DNA of 64,000 nucleotides. Origin: Pteria penguin (lineage: Eukaryota; Mollusca; Bivalvia; Pterioida; Pteriidae). The translations under genes and the position numbers were made by a program. The stretch is taken from NCBI GenBank assembly GCA_035048485.1, contig CM068584.1, forward strand, positions 55,801,739 to 55,865,738, read 5' to 3'. The notes below the pieces were generated by a model. That model saw nothing but the letters and a program-made list of their open reading frames with translations, ran no database searches and had not been told where the DNA came from. Below, one piece after another: positions 9,476 to 20,637 of this stretch; position 1 is the first letter of the stretch, and every line of letters begins with the position of its first letter.

Positions 9476-11994
9476 TGACGAAGGGTTTGACATCTAAATT
9501 GTTATACCATATCAAAAAATCTTGAAAAGAATGCATTCCTTCCTCTCTCCATATTCTCGTCACTAATAATTGTATTTTTGAGAGAATTGTAGAAACTCTC
9601 GTGAGGAGGAAGTTGTGGGTGATCTAGCTTGTCTTTGCTGTCAAGCCAATCCTAACAGAAATACCCTTTTTCTTCGATTCCGTAGGGTTTTAGAAATTTG
9701 GCGTAAGACGTTCCGGGTCACGTCATATGCTTTTAGAAATTTGGAGTACGAGGTGCCAGGCGCGAGAAAATGAGTTACGTTTAGGAATTTCAAAGTTGGA
9801 GAAGACATACAGGCATATTCGTTGTTCCGTTTCACGATAAATGTGCCCTGGGATTCTTCCATGCATAGGTGTCTTGTAAAGTTTCTTTTTATCACGTTTA
9901 GGTCGTACTGTGCAGAATTGAATCCCAAAACTGGTACTTAAGCATGTAACCCTTTAATTCTCCATATAATGAGTTCAAAAGGGTGTCTTTGTCTTTCTTA
10001 GGAACATCCTGTAAATCGTTATCTTCTTCTTGACTTTCGTCCATTTCTTCCTCTTCGTTCGGAGTATTTTCCTTTATCATTTCCTTGAGAAGTGTCATTG
10101 CCCAGTCCCACCTTTCCCCTGCGAGTCTTGCAACGCATTCGGCAATGTCGTGCATTACTTCTATCATTTCTGACTCCAAGTTGTCGAGATTAGACGTTAC
10201 GATGCATCGTGGTTCCATGTGACCAGGCACATTACTGCAGATAGACACGCTGATGGGTACGTGTTTTTGCGTCCATTTTAAATGTCTAGAATTATCTCCT
10301 TGTACGTTTTGTAACATGGCCTCAAAATCGAAAACGATGAACCAAGGTATTGTTGAATCATGAGCGGGTACCGTGATGTATTCCAGTAGTTTCTCAAATA
10401 TCGTTTTAGATGGTGTATGGAAGCCCCCGGGTACACGAATTTGGTTTTCTTACTACAGGTGCGGTGGTGACGCGTAAGCTTGTATGATGTAACGCAATGA
10501 CGATCGCAGGTCTGACATTGGAATTTCTGGGCTTACTGGGAGAAATCCTGGACGTAAGACAGAAGCTGTTCGTGTAGATTGAGGTACATAGTGTCCTGAA
10601 AACGATTTCTTGACCTGAATATGCTCCGAGCGAAGCCAGATTCGTCGAGCGAGTACACCTCGAGATCGACCTTAAACAGTGATTCGAACACGGGGAATTC
10701 GTCCAACGATACGCCCTGGAACGAATCGTTTTGATGGATGCCTTTGACTTCTTTCCATCCAGCGTAATACTGGTGCGTCGATTTCTCCAGACTTTTGACA
10801 TCGTAACCTTTGTGCAATGCGAGACAACGGAAAGCAGAGATTTTCCCCAGAGGGTTTCCCTGTATGTCGGTCATATTCAAGTGAGATGATAGAAGGTTTC
10901 TCCTTTGTGATCCGGTAGAGGTCCGCGTTCTAAAGGAAAATTAGTGTGATATACGGTGAACCATACGTTGGTAACAAGAACAGGAATCCATTTCGTATTG
11001 GGTCTGTTACGTAATAATTCAGCCATCATATCCATTTCTGACAGTCTGTCGATGTCCGATCTTTTAGATATGTAAGCTGGTTTGTCCAACACTGCAACGT
11101 TTCCGTATGGTTTAAATTAACGATAAGCTCTCGTCTCTCTATTTTGAAGTATTACACCAAAGACAAGGTTCAGTCGAAAAGCACGCTGCTATCTGTCGTA
11201 AATATCTTGAATGGCTTGAATTACATCGGTATGAGTGACCGTATTATCTACCGGCAGATTAAATGTGGATAGCACGTGACCCAATTGGTGCCGTTCCAAG
11301 ATCAATGGCTCGTTAGTTTCGCACTCCTCATTTAACCCCTCGTCCAGTGTTCCACCATCCTTGATCCAGGGAGCTTGACCGTCTGTTGGCCACGGTCGTG
11401 GTCTTAATCCACTTCCGGTTTGGTAGCGAGTTCTCATGCCATTTCTGTAGAAACCGCCACGGTTATCGAACGTTTCCGTGCACCGTATACAGCGAAATCT
11501 GGGGTTTTCTGGAGATTTTGACGTCGAAGGCCATGGAGAATTACAATGTTTGTCTTTTCGACGTCTCATTATTACTGGCTTCGTGAGATCCCAGATTAAA
11601 GCTATTTGAACGAAGTCTCCCGCACTGTCCACATTCGAATATTTGACCGGACTTCTCATGTTTTTTCTTATCATTTTTGTATTTAAATTGTCGACCGCAT
11701 TTGTCACATGTAAAACGTTTTTCCGAATGCTTGGCTGTTTGGTGTCTCGTCAACGAACTCTTACAGCTAAATACATGACCGTAGTCTTTGCACTGGTGGA
11801 TTCTTTCTTTTTGCCCTGACAAGATTTCTCGTGTCGTGTTTTGCACATCTGTATTTGAACTGTTTACCACATTGACAACAGTTAAATCGTTGGTCGGAAT
11901 GTTCTGCTGGTTCGTGTCGGACCAAACCTTTCTTATTTTGACATCTTTTGCATGCAATTTTTTGCTCTTCATTCGGAATCCAATCGTCAAAAAT
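9476..11994 (-). pseudogene. Protein-primed family-B DNA polymerase (Polinton/adintovirus-like), N-terminal and exonuclease part, broken
   Basis: Overlapping minus-strand frames follow the order expected for this PolB family. Near 11994-11600 there are C2H2-type zinc fingers (CDKCGRQFKYK, FECGQCGR). Near 11500-11190 follow RFRCIRCTETFDNR and then ILERHQLGH. Near 11090-10880 lies YISKRSDIDRLSEMD. Near 10880-10540 is a conserved block with DEFPVFESLFKVDLEVYSL. A further C2H2 finger and the exonuclease motif FDFEAM are at about 10335, and GFNSAQYDLN and SYSKFLKAYD follow at 9930-9740. Several frameshifts and stops interrupt it (about 11700, 11140, 10545, 9930 and 9715-9660). The acceptor ATTTCAG at 11995 suggests that an intron precedes it. 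The polymerase palm domain is missing because a LINE cuts in at about 9476. It is an endogenous, inactive copy. Confidence 0.8.
9680..9757 (-). repeat. 43-bp imperfect tandem duplication in the polymerase pseudogene
   Basis: On the minus strand the block beginning GGCACCTCGTACTCC (from 9757) is repeated as GGAACGTCTTACGCC (from 9714), both followed by AAATTTCTAAAA. The spacing of 43 bp is not a multiple of three, so the two copies read in different frames and the second copy continues the protein family. This alone breaks the gene. The copies differ at many positions, so it is old, or it arose by recombination between two diverged relatives. Confidence 0.6.
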
Positions 11995-12296
11995 CTGAAA
12001 TAACATAAAGTGAAAATTGTCTACATAGGTTTTCGATCACATTATATTTTGGGCTGAAATTGTTTAATATCGTGGTATTTCAGTTTTGTTAATTGTTTCG
12101 GGTGACACATTCCAGACAGAAGACGCTTACTCCTCATTCGAAACACTTTGTCTCATCTTTGAATCCCATGAGTCTATAAAATATCCAATATGGTATATTG
12201 TAGTGAGTGTCACAATGACTGCCCCTTATAGTACTTGCGTGTTACATTAAGGCGTTAATACGAAATTACTAATATCAGGTATGTAAAGTATCCTAC

Positions 12297-12384
12297 CTGA
12301 CTTTCGATCTCGTGTAACTCTTGATGTGCAATCAACTCATCTGTTATCAAACGTCTCATAACAATCTACGCATCGTTTTGACAT
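12297..12384 (-). pseudogene. Upstream zinc-finger exon of the polymerase pseudogene
   Basis: An ATG at 12384 opens CVDCYETFDN, the first half of a C2H2 finger. After a one-base shift the sequence continues with the second half, ELIAHQELHE, and ends in GTCAG|GTAGGA, a splice donor. The next acceptor is at 11995. This fits the zinc-finger N terminus of the PolB gene downstream. The frameshift is within the exon, so it is broken as it stands. Confidence 0.45.
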
Positions 12385-15293
12385 TCTGGAAATAATAAAC
12401 AAAATAATCATATGCAATTAGTTAAAATTCCAAATTTCGATATTATTATAATTATTATTATGAAACACTGACGATTTCACATTATTGATGTGTGTTACAT
12501 GTGCACCATGAACGTTCGTAAATTTCAACATAATGCAAACAACGAGAGTCTTATTGCTACATGGTATAAGAAGAGCGATAACTCGTATCGATGGTTGTTC
12601 TGACATATGTTTCAAAGGGCGCCGTACACCGTAAAACGTATTACTGTTGACGCGGAGTTAATCTTTTTTTTTTAAAGTGTTTAACAGACATAGCTCTATT
12701 GATAAATATCGAGAGCGATGGAGCAGACATGTATTTTCAGAGCCTCGTAAATGTATCATGGTCAGAGCTTTTAAACGATTTTATTTTTACATGATATGGA
12801 AATATTTTCCGCTGCAGATGTGTAATATGAACACGTAATACATCGGAGCACAAAGAAAACCCTACAAATATCTATCTTCCGTATATTTTTCAAGCTTAAT
12901 GCCATCAGCAATTGGTGGAAAGCTTTGTGGTTTACGTAGCTCAGTCTGTCGTACATGTAATACTACTACTAATAATAATAATATCGTTCTGAGCAGCTTT
13001 TACACAATAACGATATTTTGTAATTCATGATACTTTTCTTGTGTCTCAATAAGTTAATGTGTTTTCAAGATGCCAGACGCATCTTTAATAAGATAGCTCA
13101 TAGAAATTTTAGTCCATGATGGAAAACATGGTTTTATTTGTGGAAAGATATTTTGTTTATAGCTTCATATAGTTGTGGTAAAAACGATGTCACAGGTACT
13201 TCTTTCAGCTGACTTTAAATAAAAAAAAATCAAGTATAATCATGCAAGACGTCATATTGTATACATCAGACAGGCTCCTCTCTGCATTTGTCGTACTTCC
13301 ATCCCTCGGTGGTGATAATGGCCAAATGTTTTTATCCATTCATTACGACTGATGGTTTTTCCAATGTGTGTGTCATTGAAGGCATTTACAATTGAACTTC
13401 TATATGCTCAAGAGAAATCGACATCATTTTTACTCGGCAGTTTAGTAATATTGACTGTGCTGTAATTAATGATCCCAGTGCTGAACAGTTTATCTTGTGT
13501 GTTTACGTATTTCCCTTTATCATTTTTTATATGAGCTGCACATACCATTCCTCTTTTTTGGAGACCTCATTACCTTTCCGATGTTCACCTTGGAAGTTTT
13601 GAATTTTTTAAAGCAGTTCTCGTGGAATGTTTGTTTCTGGCGTGACATAGCATGGCAACTTTTCCAGTAAATGTGGCCGTACAAAATATGGACGGTACAG
13701 ACTATGAGCTCGAGTGAAGTAAACTTTGATGTTTGTCGTAGGGTACTAAGATGGATTTGTTAGCCATGGTAGATGATTCAAGACTAACCTTAATACGACT
13801 CGAATAGAATTGGAAGCTTTCAGTATGATATTTCTGGTTTTGAAATGTACGGGAAACTAATGAACGTGACTTTAATGAACCAAAATCACGAGAATGTATA
13901 CAACGGCTGCCGAAATAGTGGACTTTTAGAGAAAAAGTTTGCTTGACCTTTGGTGTAGATAAAACGTCTGTGACGTGGTTTCATGTTTTCTGGACGATTT
14001 CTGTGAGTTTAATAAGTGATATTTATTGCTAACAGTAAAGCGATGTATATGGAGTGGAAGATAAACGTTCTGGCTCTCGATTGAGAATAGTGTTATTTAC
14101 ACTTGACGACATATCAAATAAACTTAGATTATGTCCGCATTCATCATTTTCTTTCTGCCTGAGCTTGTAGCTTTCAATGGATGATACTAAACTATCTAGA
14201 ATTCGTTTTTTCCTTTCATTATTGCCGTGTATACCAATGTGCTAATCGTCGCTTTCTCGACATCGCAAATTATAACCACTGTCTCGGTTTTAGATTTCTT
14301 TCTATTTCAAAAACATCGATGTGAAAATTGCTACAGATGTCTTATGTTATCATCAAACCACACTAGCTGTTTTGTTTTTGTACTCGCGAAGTAGTTGACG
14401 ATTGGACAGGGCGATTCTAACAGGGATGCCACATTAAATCCGCCTGATACTGCAATATATGAAAACATACTAGACTTTATATATATATTTTTTCGCCGGT
14501 TCTGCATTTTTAGTTCAGACAACCTTTCTTCCATTGCAGTCATGCGTTTGCTATTTTGAGATTCCCTTGGTATGGACATCTGAGATTTAAAAAAAAAAAA
14601 CTTTGAATTTTATATACACGGCATTTAAAAAATTACTATACATTTGTTCTTCCGTTTATCAGTAATGCTAAACAATTCATCAAAGAATTTTGTTTTACTT
14701 ACTCCACACTCGGAGGGAAAAGAGTTTCTGTCACGGATTTTCTAAGACCTACGAAAAAAAAGGGACGAAATCAAAAGATAAATAATAATAATAGGTTGGA
14801 TGTTCCCATAATCTAATATTAGATTTTTATGTTCCAAATGTAAAGTTTCCTTCGTAAGTGACCCACGCATCGGTATTCAGATCCGTTTCTCGCCAGAAAT
14901 GCCTAAATAGAATGAATGTTACGTCACCAACCGTGATTTCCTACAGGCCAAGCCCTCATTTTAATTTGATATATGTTAAATTGTAATCGTCGCCATATGG
15001 GTGAAATATTCCCGGTCCCGGCGCGACGTGAAACAATAATATATCTATCTATCCAGCAGTCTTCTGGGATGGTAACGGATACTTTTTTTTAATTTTTGAA
15101 GTATGGACACTAGCTAATTTATACTGACATAGAAGTCCCTTAGTAATTTCACCAGTTATTAAATCTATTTCTTTTATCAATTCATTGGTTATGATAAGCT
15201 GCATTCTATTCTTATAAAATCAGTCTGCTTACAACTGCATTTCTAAGAAGTGAATACTCATTATTATCTGACAATTCCATTTCTTTATTTGAT
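12385..15293. other. Stretch with no recognisable gene
   Basis: About 2.9 kb of AT-rich sequence. The frame at 14331-14579 (minus) is open with a basic start (MSIPRESQNSKRM) but has no recognised domain. A short CTA/ATA repeat lies at 12960-12985. I see no splice pattern or repeat border that explains this region; the downstream part of the DIRS-like element could once have extended into it. Confidence 0.45.
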
Positions 15294-15535
15294 ATCCTGA
15301 ATTAACCTATATTCGCCGGGCTCATCCTTTTCAGCTAAGCCAATAGGTGAGAAATGAAATACAGGAAATGGTATGACCCTACCTTTGATGAGTTCTTTAT
15401 TTTTGACAATACGATACCTGGGTGGAGTGCAGATGTAAGATTCTTATAGTTCATATCGGAGAAATTTTCCCTTTCAAATCCAATACGAAATCCATTCTTC
15501 AAATACTCGGATTCCTGTTTGTGATATCCGAGAAG
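15294..15535 (-). pseudogene. Start of the reverse transcriptase of a DIRS-like retroelement
   Basis: Directly after the TGA that ends the gag frame (15536-15538), the same frame continues with YLKNGFRIGFE, a block typical of the gag-RT junction in tyrosine-recombinase retroelements. After a one-base shift near 15405, FSPIGL-EKDEPGEYRLIQD follows, the first conserved RT motif (P-x-GL-xx-K-x-PGE-x-RLI). The rest of RT, RNase H and the recombinase are not recognisable downstream. The element is truncated and dead. Confidence 0.65.
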
Positions 15536-16587
15536 TCACTTTACTAATTTATTGGGGTTGGCCCTGTTAGCGGAACTTGAGGGCTTTGATTCTGTTTGGA
15601 CGACTTTAGAAGGGGCGTTTCTGGTTCCAGTGAGGAACCTGTCAAGTACTGGAAAGGACCGCTGGATAGGTTTACTGCAAGAGGAAAAGGGGTGAAACGA
15701 ACCACAGTTAAAACAGGAGTGCTGGTATCTACGCGCTTTGCCAGTATTGCAGACCTTGCCAGAGTGGAATTGATACATTCAAGCGTTTTCCTACCAACTG
15801 GTTAGCTGTAATAGTTGATGCGTTGCCCGATAAGCGCACGTTCACATATAGCTCCATGTGGATGCCCCCACCCCAGTTCACCTAATCTCGACTTGCCAGA
15901 GGTCCAGTCACCTTTAACATCTGCAATTTCTCTAACAGTTTCCATATGTTTCGCAAGGTGCAAGTAATTATCGTTATATTTGGAGCAATAAATCGCAGCA
16001 TATCAATTCCATGCTGTGACCCAGTCTGAGAGCGATTGGATATCATGTTTGTTGTGATCATTTTGCTCTATCTGTTTGACAGTGAAACCACTATCGTCAT
16101 ACTCATCAATCTGCAGTGAATATTTACTGCATTTAGATTGGTGACTATTACTAGACAATAAAGAGTTCATGTCCATGAATTGATTGCACCATATTTGCTC
16201 CCCGACCTTATCAGAAACCTTAGACTCAATTGGTATTGATGTACTGACAGAACCCGTGGAAGTACCTGCTATGTTTTCTACATGACTAACGACGGAAGCT
16301 TCGACCACGTGCTCCTCTACCTCGGATTGGGGAGGGCTTGGTAGGGTTAATTTCTCGTAGTAAATTAATTGAAGTTCTACTACTTCCTTTTAACATATTG
16401 CTTTGGGTAACTCTATTAGTGAGTTCTGATATAAACCCTGATGATCGGGCGATTTTGTAGTGCGGGTTGGTACTGACTTTGCCTTGCTGTCACGTCGTGG
16501 CTTTTTGATTGAACTGGTTCCAATTTGCTTGTTTTGGTTTTCTCTTAGGAGGCATACTTCAGAAATATACAAAACTAGAGGCTTCAA
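15536..16587 (-). pseudogene. Gag-like ORF1 of a DIRS-like retroelement
   Basis: The N-terminal part (16587-16390) is basic (KKPRRDSKAKS), as is usual for ORF1 of these elements. The middle contains the conserved DWVTAWN block (ending at about 16003), and after in-frame stops the alignment continues with a block ending GWGHPHGAICERAL. The C-terminal part (15778-15536) holds a cysteine/histidine knuckle CFNCGSFHPFSSC, expected to bind nucleic acid. At least three stops and one frame change interrupt it. In intact relatives ORF1 is followed by RT, RNase H and a tyrosine recombinase; here only the start of RT follows. Confidence 0.65.
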
Positions 16588-17446
16588 GCCGCCAAAGTAT
16601 TAGCTAATGCCAAGCAAAATAAAACTTTAGTGAGTATCTGCAAAATGAACGACCGCTATGTCGCCTGTTAAATGCTACCTGACCAATCCCGAGCTGCTTG
16701 CCATGTAATACTAGTAATACTTGACCTTTATACTACAATTGTCGGTAGAATTCATGAAAAATATTCTTTACTGTTAACATCGCTACTATCCATTTAAGAT
16801 CCTGTTGTAGTCGATATAGTTATTCGAATGAATGTATCAGTAAATATGAAGCATTCTGTAAGCTATGACGATAAGGCATTGCTTTGTAAAGTAAGCAGAT
16901 TAAATGTATACTGTAAAAACCATTAGTTGGGTTTGTAGGAGTAATGCATGTTTTAATGCGATGTTTATATAGATATTTTAAACGAGTCAATTTTCAGTAT
17001 TACTCAAAAACTCGGAAATTATCGAATCAAATTCAGCGAGTGTTCTTAATAGAAGTGAATGTGTCTCAGGATGAAAACCCATATGGGTAATATTCCAGCG
17101 AGAATAGTGGACTGATCAAAGTCCTTAAGGTATAAACGAAAGAATAGATCCTCAGAAAATGTCAGAACATTTTTAGCGAGGCGGTCAGTTGACGCGTGAA
17201 AACACGTCAGGAAATTCAATCCAAAAGTGGCGATTTTTCCAGCGAGGTCTAAAGACCGAAGTCCAGTGAAAATACCCAGGGAAAATAAACTGTGATAATC
17301 CAACTGGGTCAAATATATAGATGATAATTTTATGTAAAAACGAATGTGTAATGCATTTCAATTCTCAAGCAAGAAGAGGAATTGAATGTTTGGTATTATT
17401 TAACGACAGATATTGCCTACTTTGCTGCCAAATTAACAGAAGCACA
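16588..17446. other. Stretch between the gag-like and SGNH frames, no gene recognised
   Basis: AT-rich, with only a chance-looking minus-strand frame (17046-17312). If the SGNH ORF and the gag ORF belong to one element, this is the spacer between them. Confidence 0.4.
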
Positions 17447-18046
17447 TCATACTTGCCGTTTGGTTTTTGAGATAATCAACCCTTTTAAACTGCGGTACAG
17501 ATGTACATTACCTTGTTTATTAAGGAGGACGCCGTCTAAAAGGAATTTGCTTTCGCAAGATAGCTGTGCGGGGGACGGGAACGAACCATTGTGATCCCAG
17601 AAACCACTATACTGAAATCTTTGAAGTGAACTTGATAGTAATTTATTGACCTCGTCTGCAATCTTGTTATAATTATGCCTTTGCTTGAATCTTGGTAGCA
17701 ATTTACAGACGTAAATTTTGCTGACTCTAAATCGGGAGTGCAGGGTTTTTACTATAGCTTCTATTTTAGATGCCAACTCGCCTGCAGAATCTGGTTGTCT
17801 TACATCATTACCCCCTATCAAAAGGATAATCATATGAGGGTGGAATTTAGCAATAGCATGACCCTCGTACCTAAGTATGTCACTTGCGAGTCTTCCTCCT
17901 TTACCTCTAAACTGAATGAGATGAGTATTTGACAGGCCCATATGTGTTTCAAACCTGCTATCGGGATCATCTCTAAGAATATTGTTGAAACGTCGCACAA
18001 TAGATTGTCCAATGATCATTACTCTGATACGTGAATGATCAGACAT
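17447..18046 (-). CDS. SGNH/GDSL-type hydrolase-like ORF, probably encoded by a retroelement
   Basis: This is a full 199-codon frame with ATG at 18046. It has the layout of the SGNH fold. Block I is VMIIGQSIVRRF, with the nucleophile Ser in GQSIV. Block III is MIILLIGGNDV, with the conserved Gly and Asn. The C-terminal block V is FLLDGVLLNKQG, where the usual D-G-V-H-L-N has Leu instead of the catalytic His. If this reading is right the protein is catalytically dead or binds its ligand without hydrolysis. SGNH-like domains are known next to tyrosine-recombinase retroelements in marine invertebrates, and this ORF lies upstream of the gag-like ORF on the same strand. It is the most intact frame in this region. 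It has no signal peptide or membrane segment. Confidence 0.65.
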   Translation of the reverse strand: MSDHSRIRVMIIGQSIVRRFNNILRDDPDSRFETHMGLSNTHLIQFRGKGGRLASDILRYEGHAIAKFHPHMIILLIGGNDVRQPDSAGELASKIEAIVKTLHSRFRVSKIYVCKLLPRFKQRHNYNKIADEVNKLLSSSLQRFQYSGFWDHNGSFPSPAQLSCESKFLLDGVLLNKQGNVHLYRSLKGLIISKTKRQV

Positions 18047-19179
18047 GATGGAATTGGTTTATAAAGAAATATTAGAAGGAAGTAAATCAGTCAGCCGATT
18101 CAATTTACTTACCCGTCCGGGGTTCAGTTGATTATTTCGAAGGAAAGACGTCGATCGCCGTGAAAGGAAATGGAAAACAAATCCACCGTTTAAATTCCGA
18201 AAAGAAAGTTTGTGCGCTCTTGGTAGGCGTCCTGAATGCAAGTGAAGGGATGCTAAAATGATTGTGTGTTTACGAACGGTTCGCTAAATTTCATTGGTTA
18301 TGAAGTTCAAGCGTTCTCCATGTAGGGTGAGCGGAAAATCTGATACATCATGTTAGACTGTTGGCAACTTTAATAAGTAATTTCGTATATATTTATAAAA
18401 GTCGTTAAACTTATTTTAAAGATCATATATATCTATTAGACTATTAACACAAAAGAACTAATAATTATGACCAAACCATGTTTTATGATAAACTTTGTGC
18501 ATGCATGAAAATAAATCGAAAGCTAATAAACAAAGGATTATCGCATGGTCCAAGCATATTTGATGAAATCGTTTATTTACATGAGAACAATGGAAGGTGG
18601 GCACCAGACATCTAGTCCAAAGAGAATTCCGATTTCTTTGCTTCCACTAATTCATATGTTGTTGGAGCTTCAGCGGGTGCCAAATCAGGTGATATCAGCC
18701 TGTGAACAGCAGTGCAGGTCTCCTCATTTCTACTCTGTCAGTTAGTTTCTTGATATAGGTATCAAAATCAATATTTTATATACATACCTATGGATGCTGT
18801 CGATAATGCCATCAAAGCTGTTGTTGTAGCAATGACTCTAGTCGCTTGAGTCTGAGTAATAAAAGATTAATAAATAACAACAACAATAACTAGAGCTGAC
18901 CTTGTTGGCGAGCCAACAAGAAGGTTTCACAAGACTCAGATGAAAAAGTTAAGACCAAATGTCTTGGCTTTTTGTTGTTCTTGGATTGAAAATGAAGAAT
19001 TCAGCATGAAAGATTTTTCTCCGGGGAATAAGAGGAAGAAATATTTTGGGACCACATCCCTTTGTTGGGCCCCAATGTATGCGGAAAGGACTGTGAAACC
19101 GTTAAATCTGACCGCAAATATCTTAAAAACGGTAAGGGATGTGGAAAAAAAAACTTTAGGTGAATATATACATTTTATT
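18047..19179. other. Stretch with no recognisable gene
   Basis: AT-rich sequence. The frames at 18545-18745 and 18940-19224 (both +) have no domain, and the second merges into the repeats that follow. No splice pattern. Confidence 0.45.
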
Positions 19180-20060
19180 TTTCACGAAGAATCGATTCCA
19201 ACCATTCCCGATTCGAATGGATGAAAAGTAAGGGAGCTATGACGTCATGTAAATAGTATTACGTCATGTTCAGGAATTTGGCTCCATGCCAAATCCTACT
19301 TGTCAGTCGGTAAATATTTTTATTCTGTATCATGCTACCAAATTTCACACCACTAGCTTTATAAATAAGGGAAACACGGCTTCCTGAATTTAAAAAGTGT
19401 ATTTTGAGGAATGGTGAAATTTGACGGTAAGAGATATCGAAAATCTGTTGGCTGAATTGATTCCAACCGTCCCCGCTTCGATCCAATGAAAAATAAGGGA
19501 GATAAGATGTCATTTACAAAGTATGACGTCATTATCAAGAATTTGGCACCATGCCAAATCCCTCTTGTCAGTCGATAGATATTCTCATTCGTTATCATGC
19601 TACCAAATTTTACACCTTTTTCTTCCTCAATAAGCGAGCTATAGGCGAAAACATTACATGAATAATTAATGAGTGTTGATGACGTCACAAACATCAATTT
19701 AAAGGGGGTTGTCGTGTTCAAACGCAAATAACTCGAAAACCATAAGAGTTAGCGAAAATCTGAGAACACTTTACTGGTAGGTATTTGAATGCTCTATTGA
19801 AAGGATCAGACTCCGACCGCAAATAAAGTTGCTAGGCCTCGCCAAAGATTTGATTCGAAAATTTCCAATAATTTCAAAAATATTGGCAGCATGCCATTTT
19901 CATTCTAGAGTTAGATTAAGAAGGTGGAATTATGTTTAGATATAAAATTTCATGCCGATATCTCATTTAGTAAGAGGGATATTAGCGTATGAATAATTAA
20001 TTAGCTTTGATGACGTCATAGCGAATTTTCCCACGCTCATTGTGACTTTATTTATGGTCC
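19180..20060. repeat. Diverged tandem repeats carrying TGACGTCA (CRE) palindromes
   Basis: A block containing GATTCCAACC, CGATTCGAATGGATGAAAAGTAAGGGAG, a TGACGTCA site, TTTGGCNCCATGCCAAATCC and ATCATGCTACCAAATTT occurs at about 19195-19350 and again at about 19460-19620. More diverged related sequence continues to about 20060. Perfect TGACGTCA octamers lie at 19240-19247, 19524-19531, 19680-19687 and 20011-20018. The minus-strand frames over the repeats (19259-19513, 19359-19727) share the repeated segment and are probably not genes. Confidence 0.6.
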
Positions 20061-20637
20061 GATTTCAAAAAATTTTCACATTGCTAATCAGGGCGTTTAA
20101 ATCTTTCATCCTACATTATAAAATCTGAAATTGAGATATTTTTTTTGAACTGAAAGCAATCGGGTCAAGGTAAACTTTTTCGGTGTAGAGCTACGAAATT
20201 GAGGGAGTGACATAAAATCTTGCATTTCCTTTTCTATAATGAATGCTGAAAATTTCATTCCAATCGGACAAAAAGTAGTGAAGATACATGTACCTAAATA
20301 AAAAGAATTGTAGGTGGCGCTGTGTCCTTACAAAGTGAAAGTAAGAAAAGAAACACCTCGGCTGAAATATATATGATGAGACATGTATAGTAAGCGATGT
20401 GCACAATTTTAATACAGAAGTATTGATTAGGAAATAGGTATTTGTTACCTATTCTGATGCAAAGGAATGGCGAGAACACAATTTAAAACATTGAAAGATG
20501 ACATCATTTATTGGAATGCTTGCATCATATATATTATAAGGAAAGTCATAAGTTTAAGCAGAATTAAGTGTGTTTTGAAATGTTTATATCAGTGCAGTAA
20601 CAAAATGCAATAAGAAGTATTTCAGAATTTCTGTTTA

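Noticed and set aside
18940..19224. 94-codon + strand frame
   Set aside because: It overlaps the CRE-containing repeat and has no recognisable domain or splice context.
19259..19727. Minus-strand frames sharing the peptide IWHGAKFL
   Set aside because: The shared peptide simply reflects the underlying DNA repeat read in the same frame twice.
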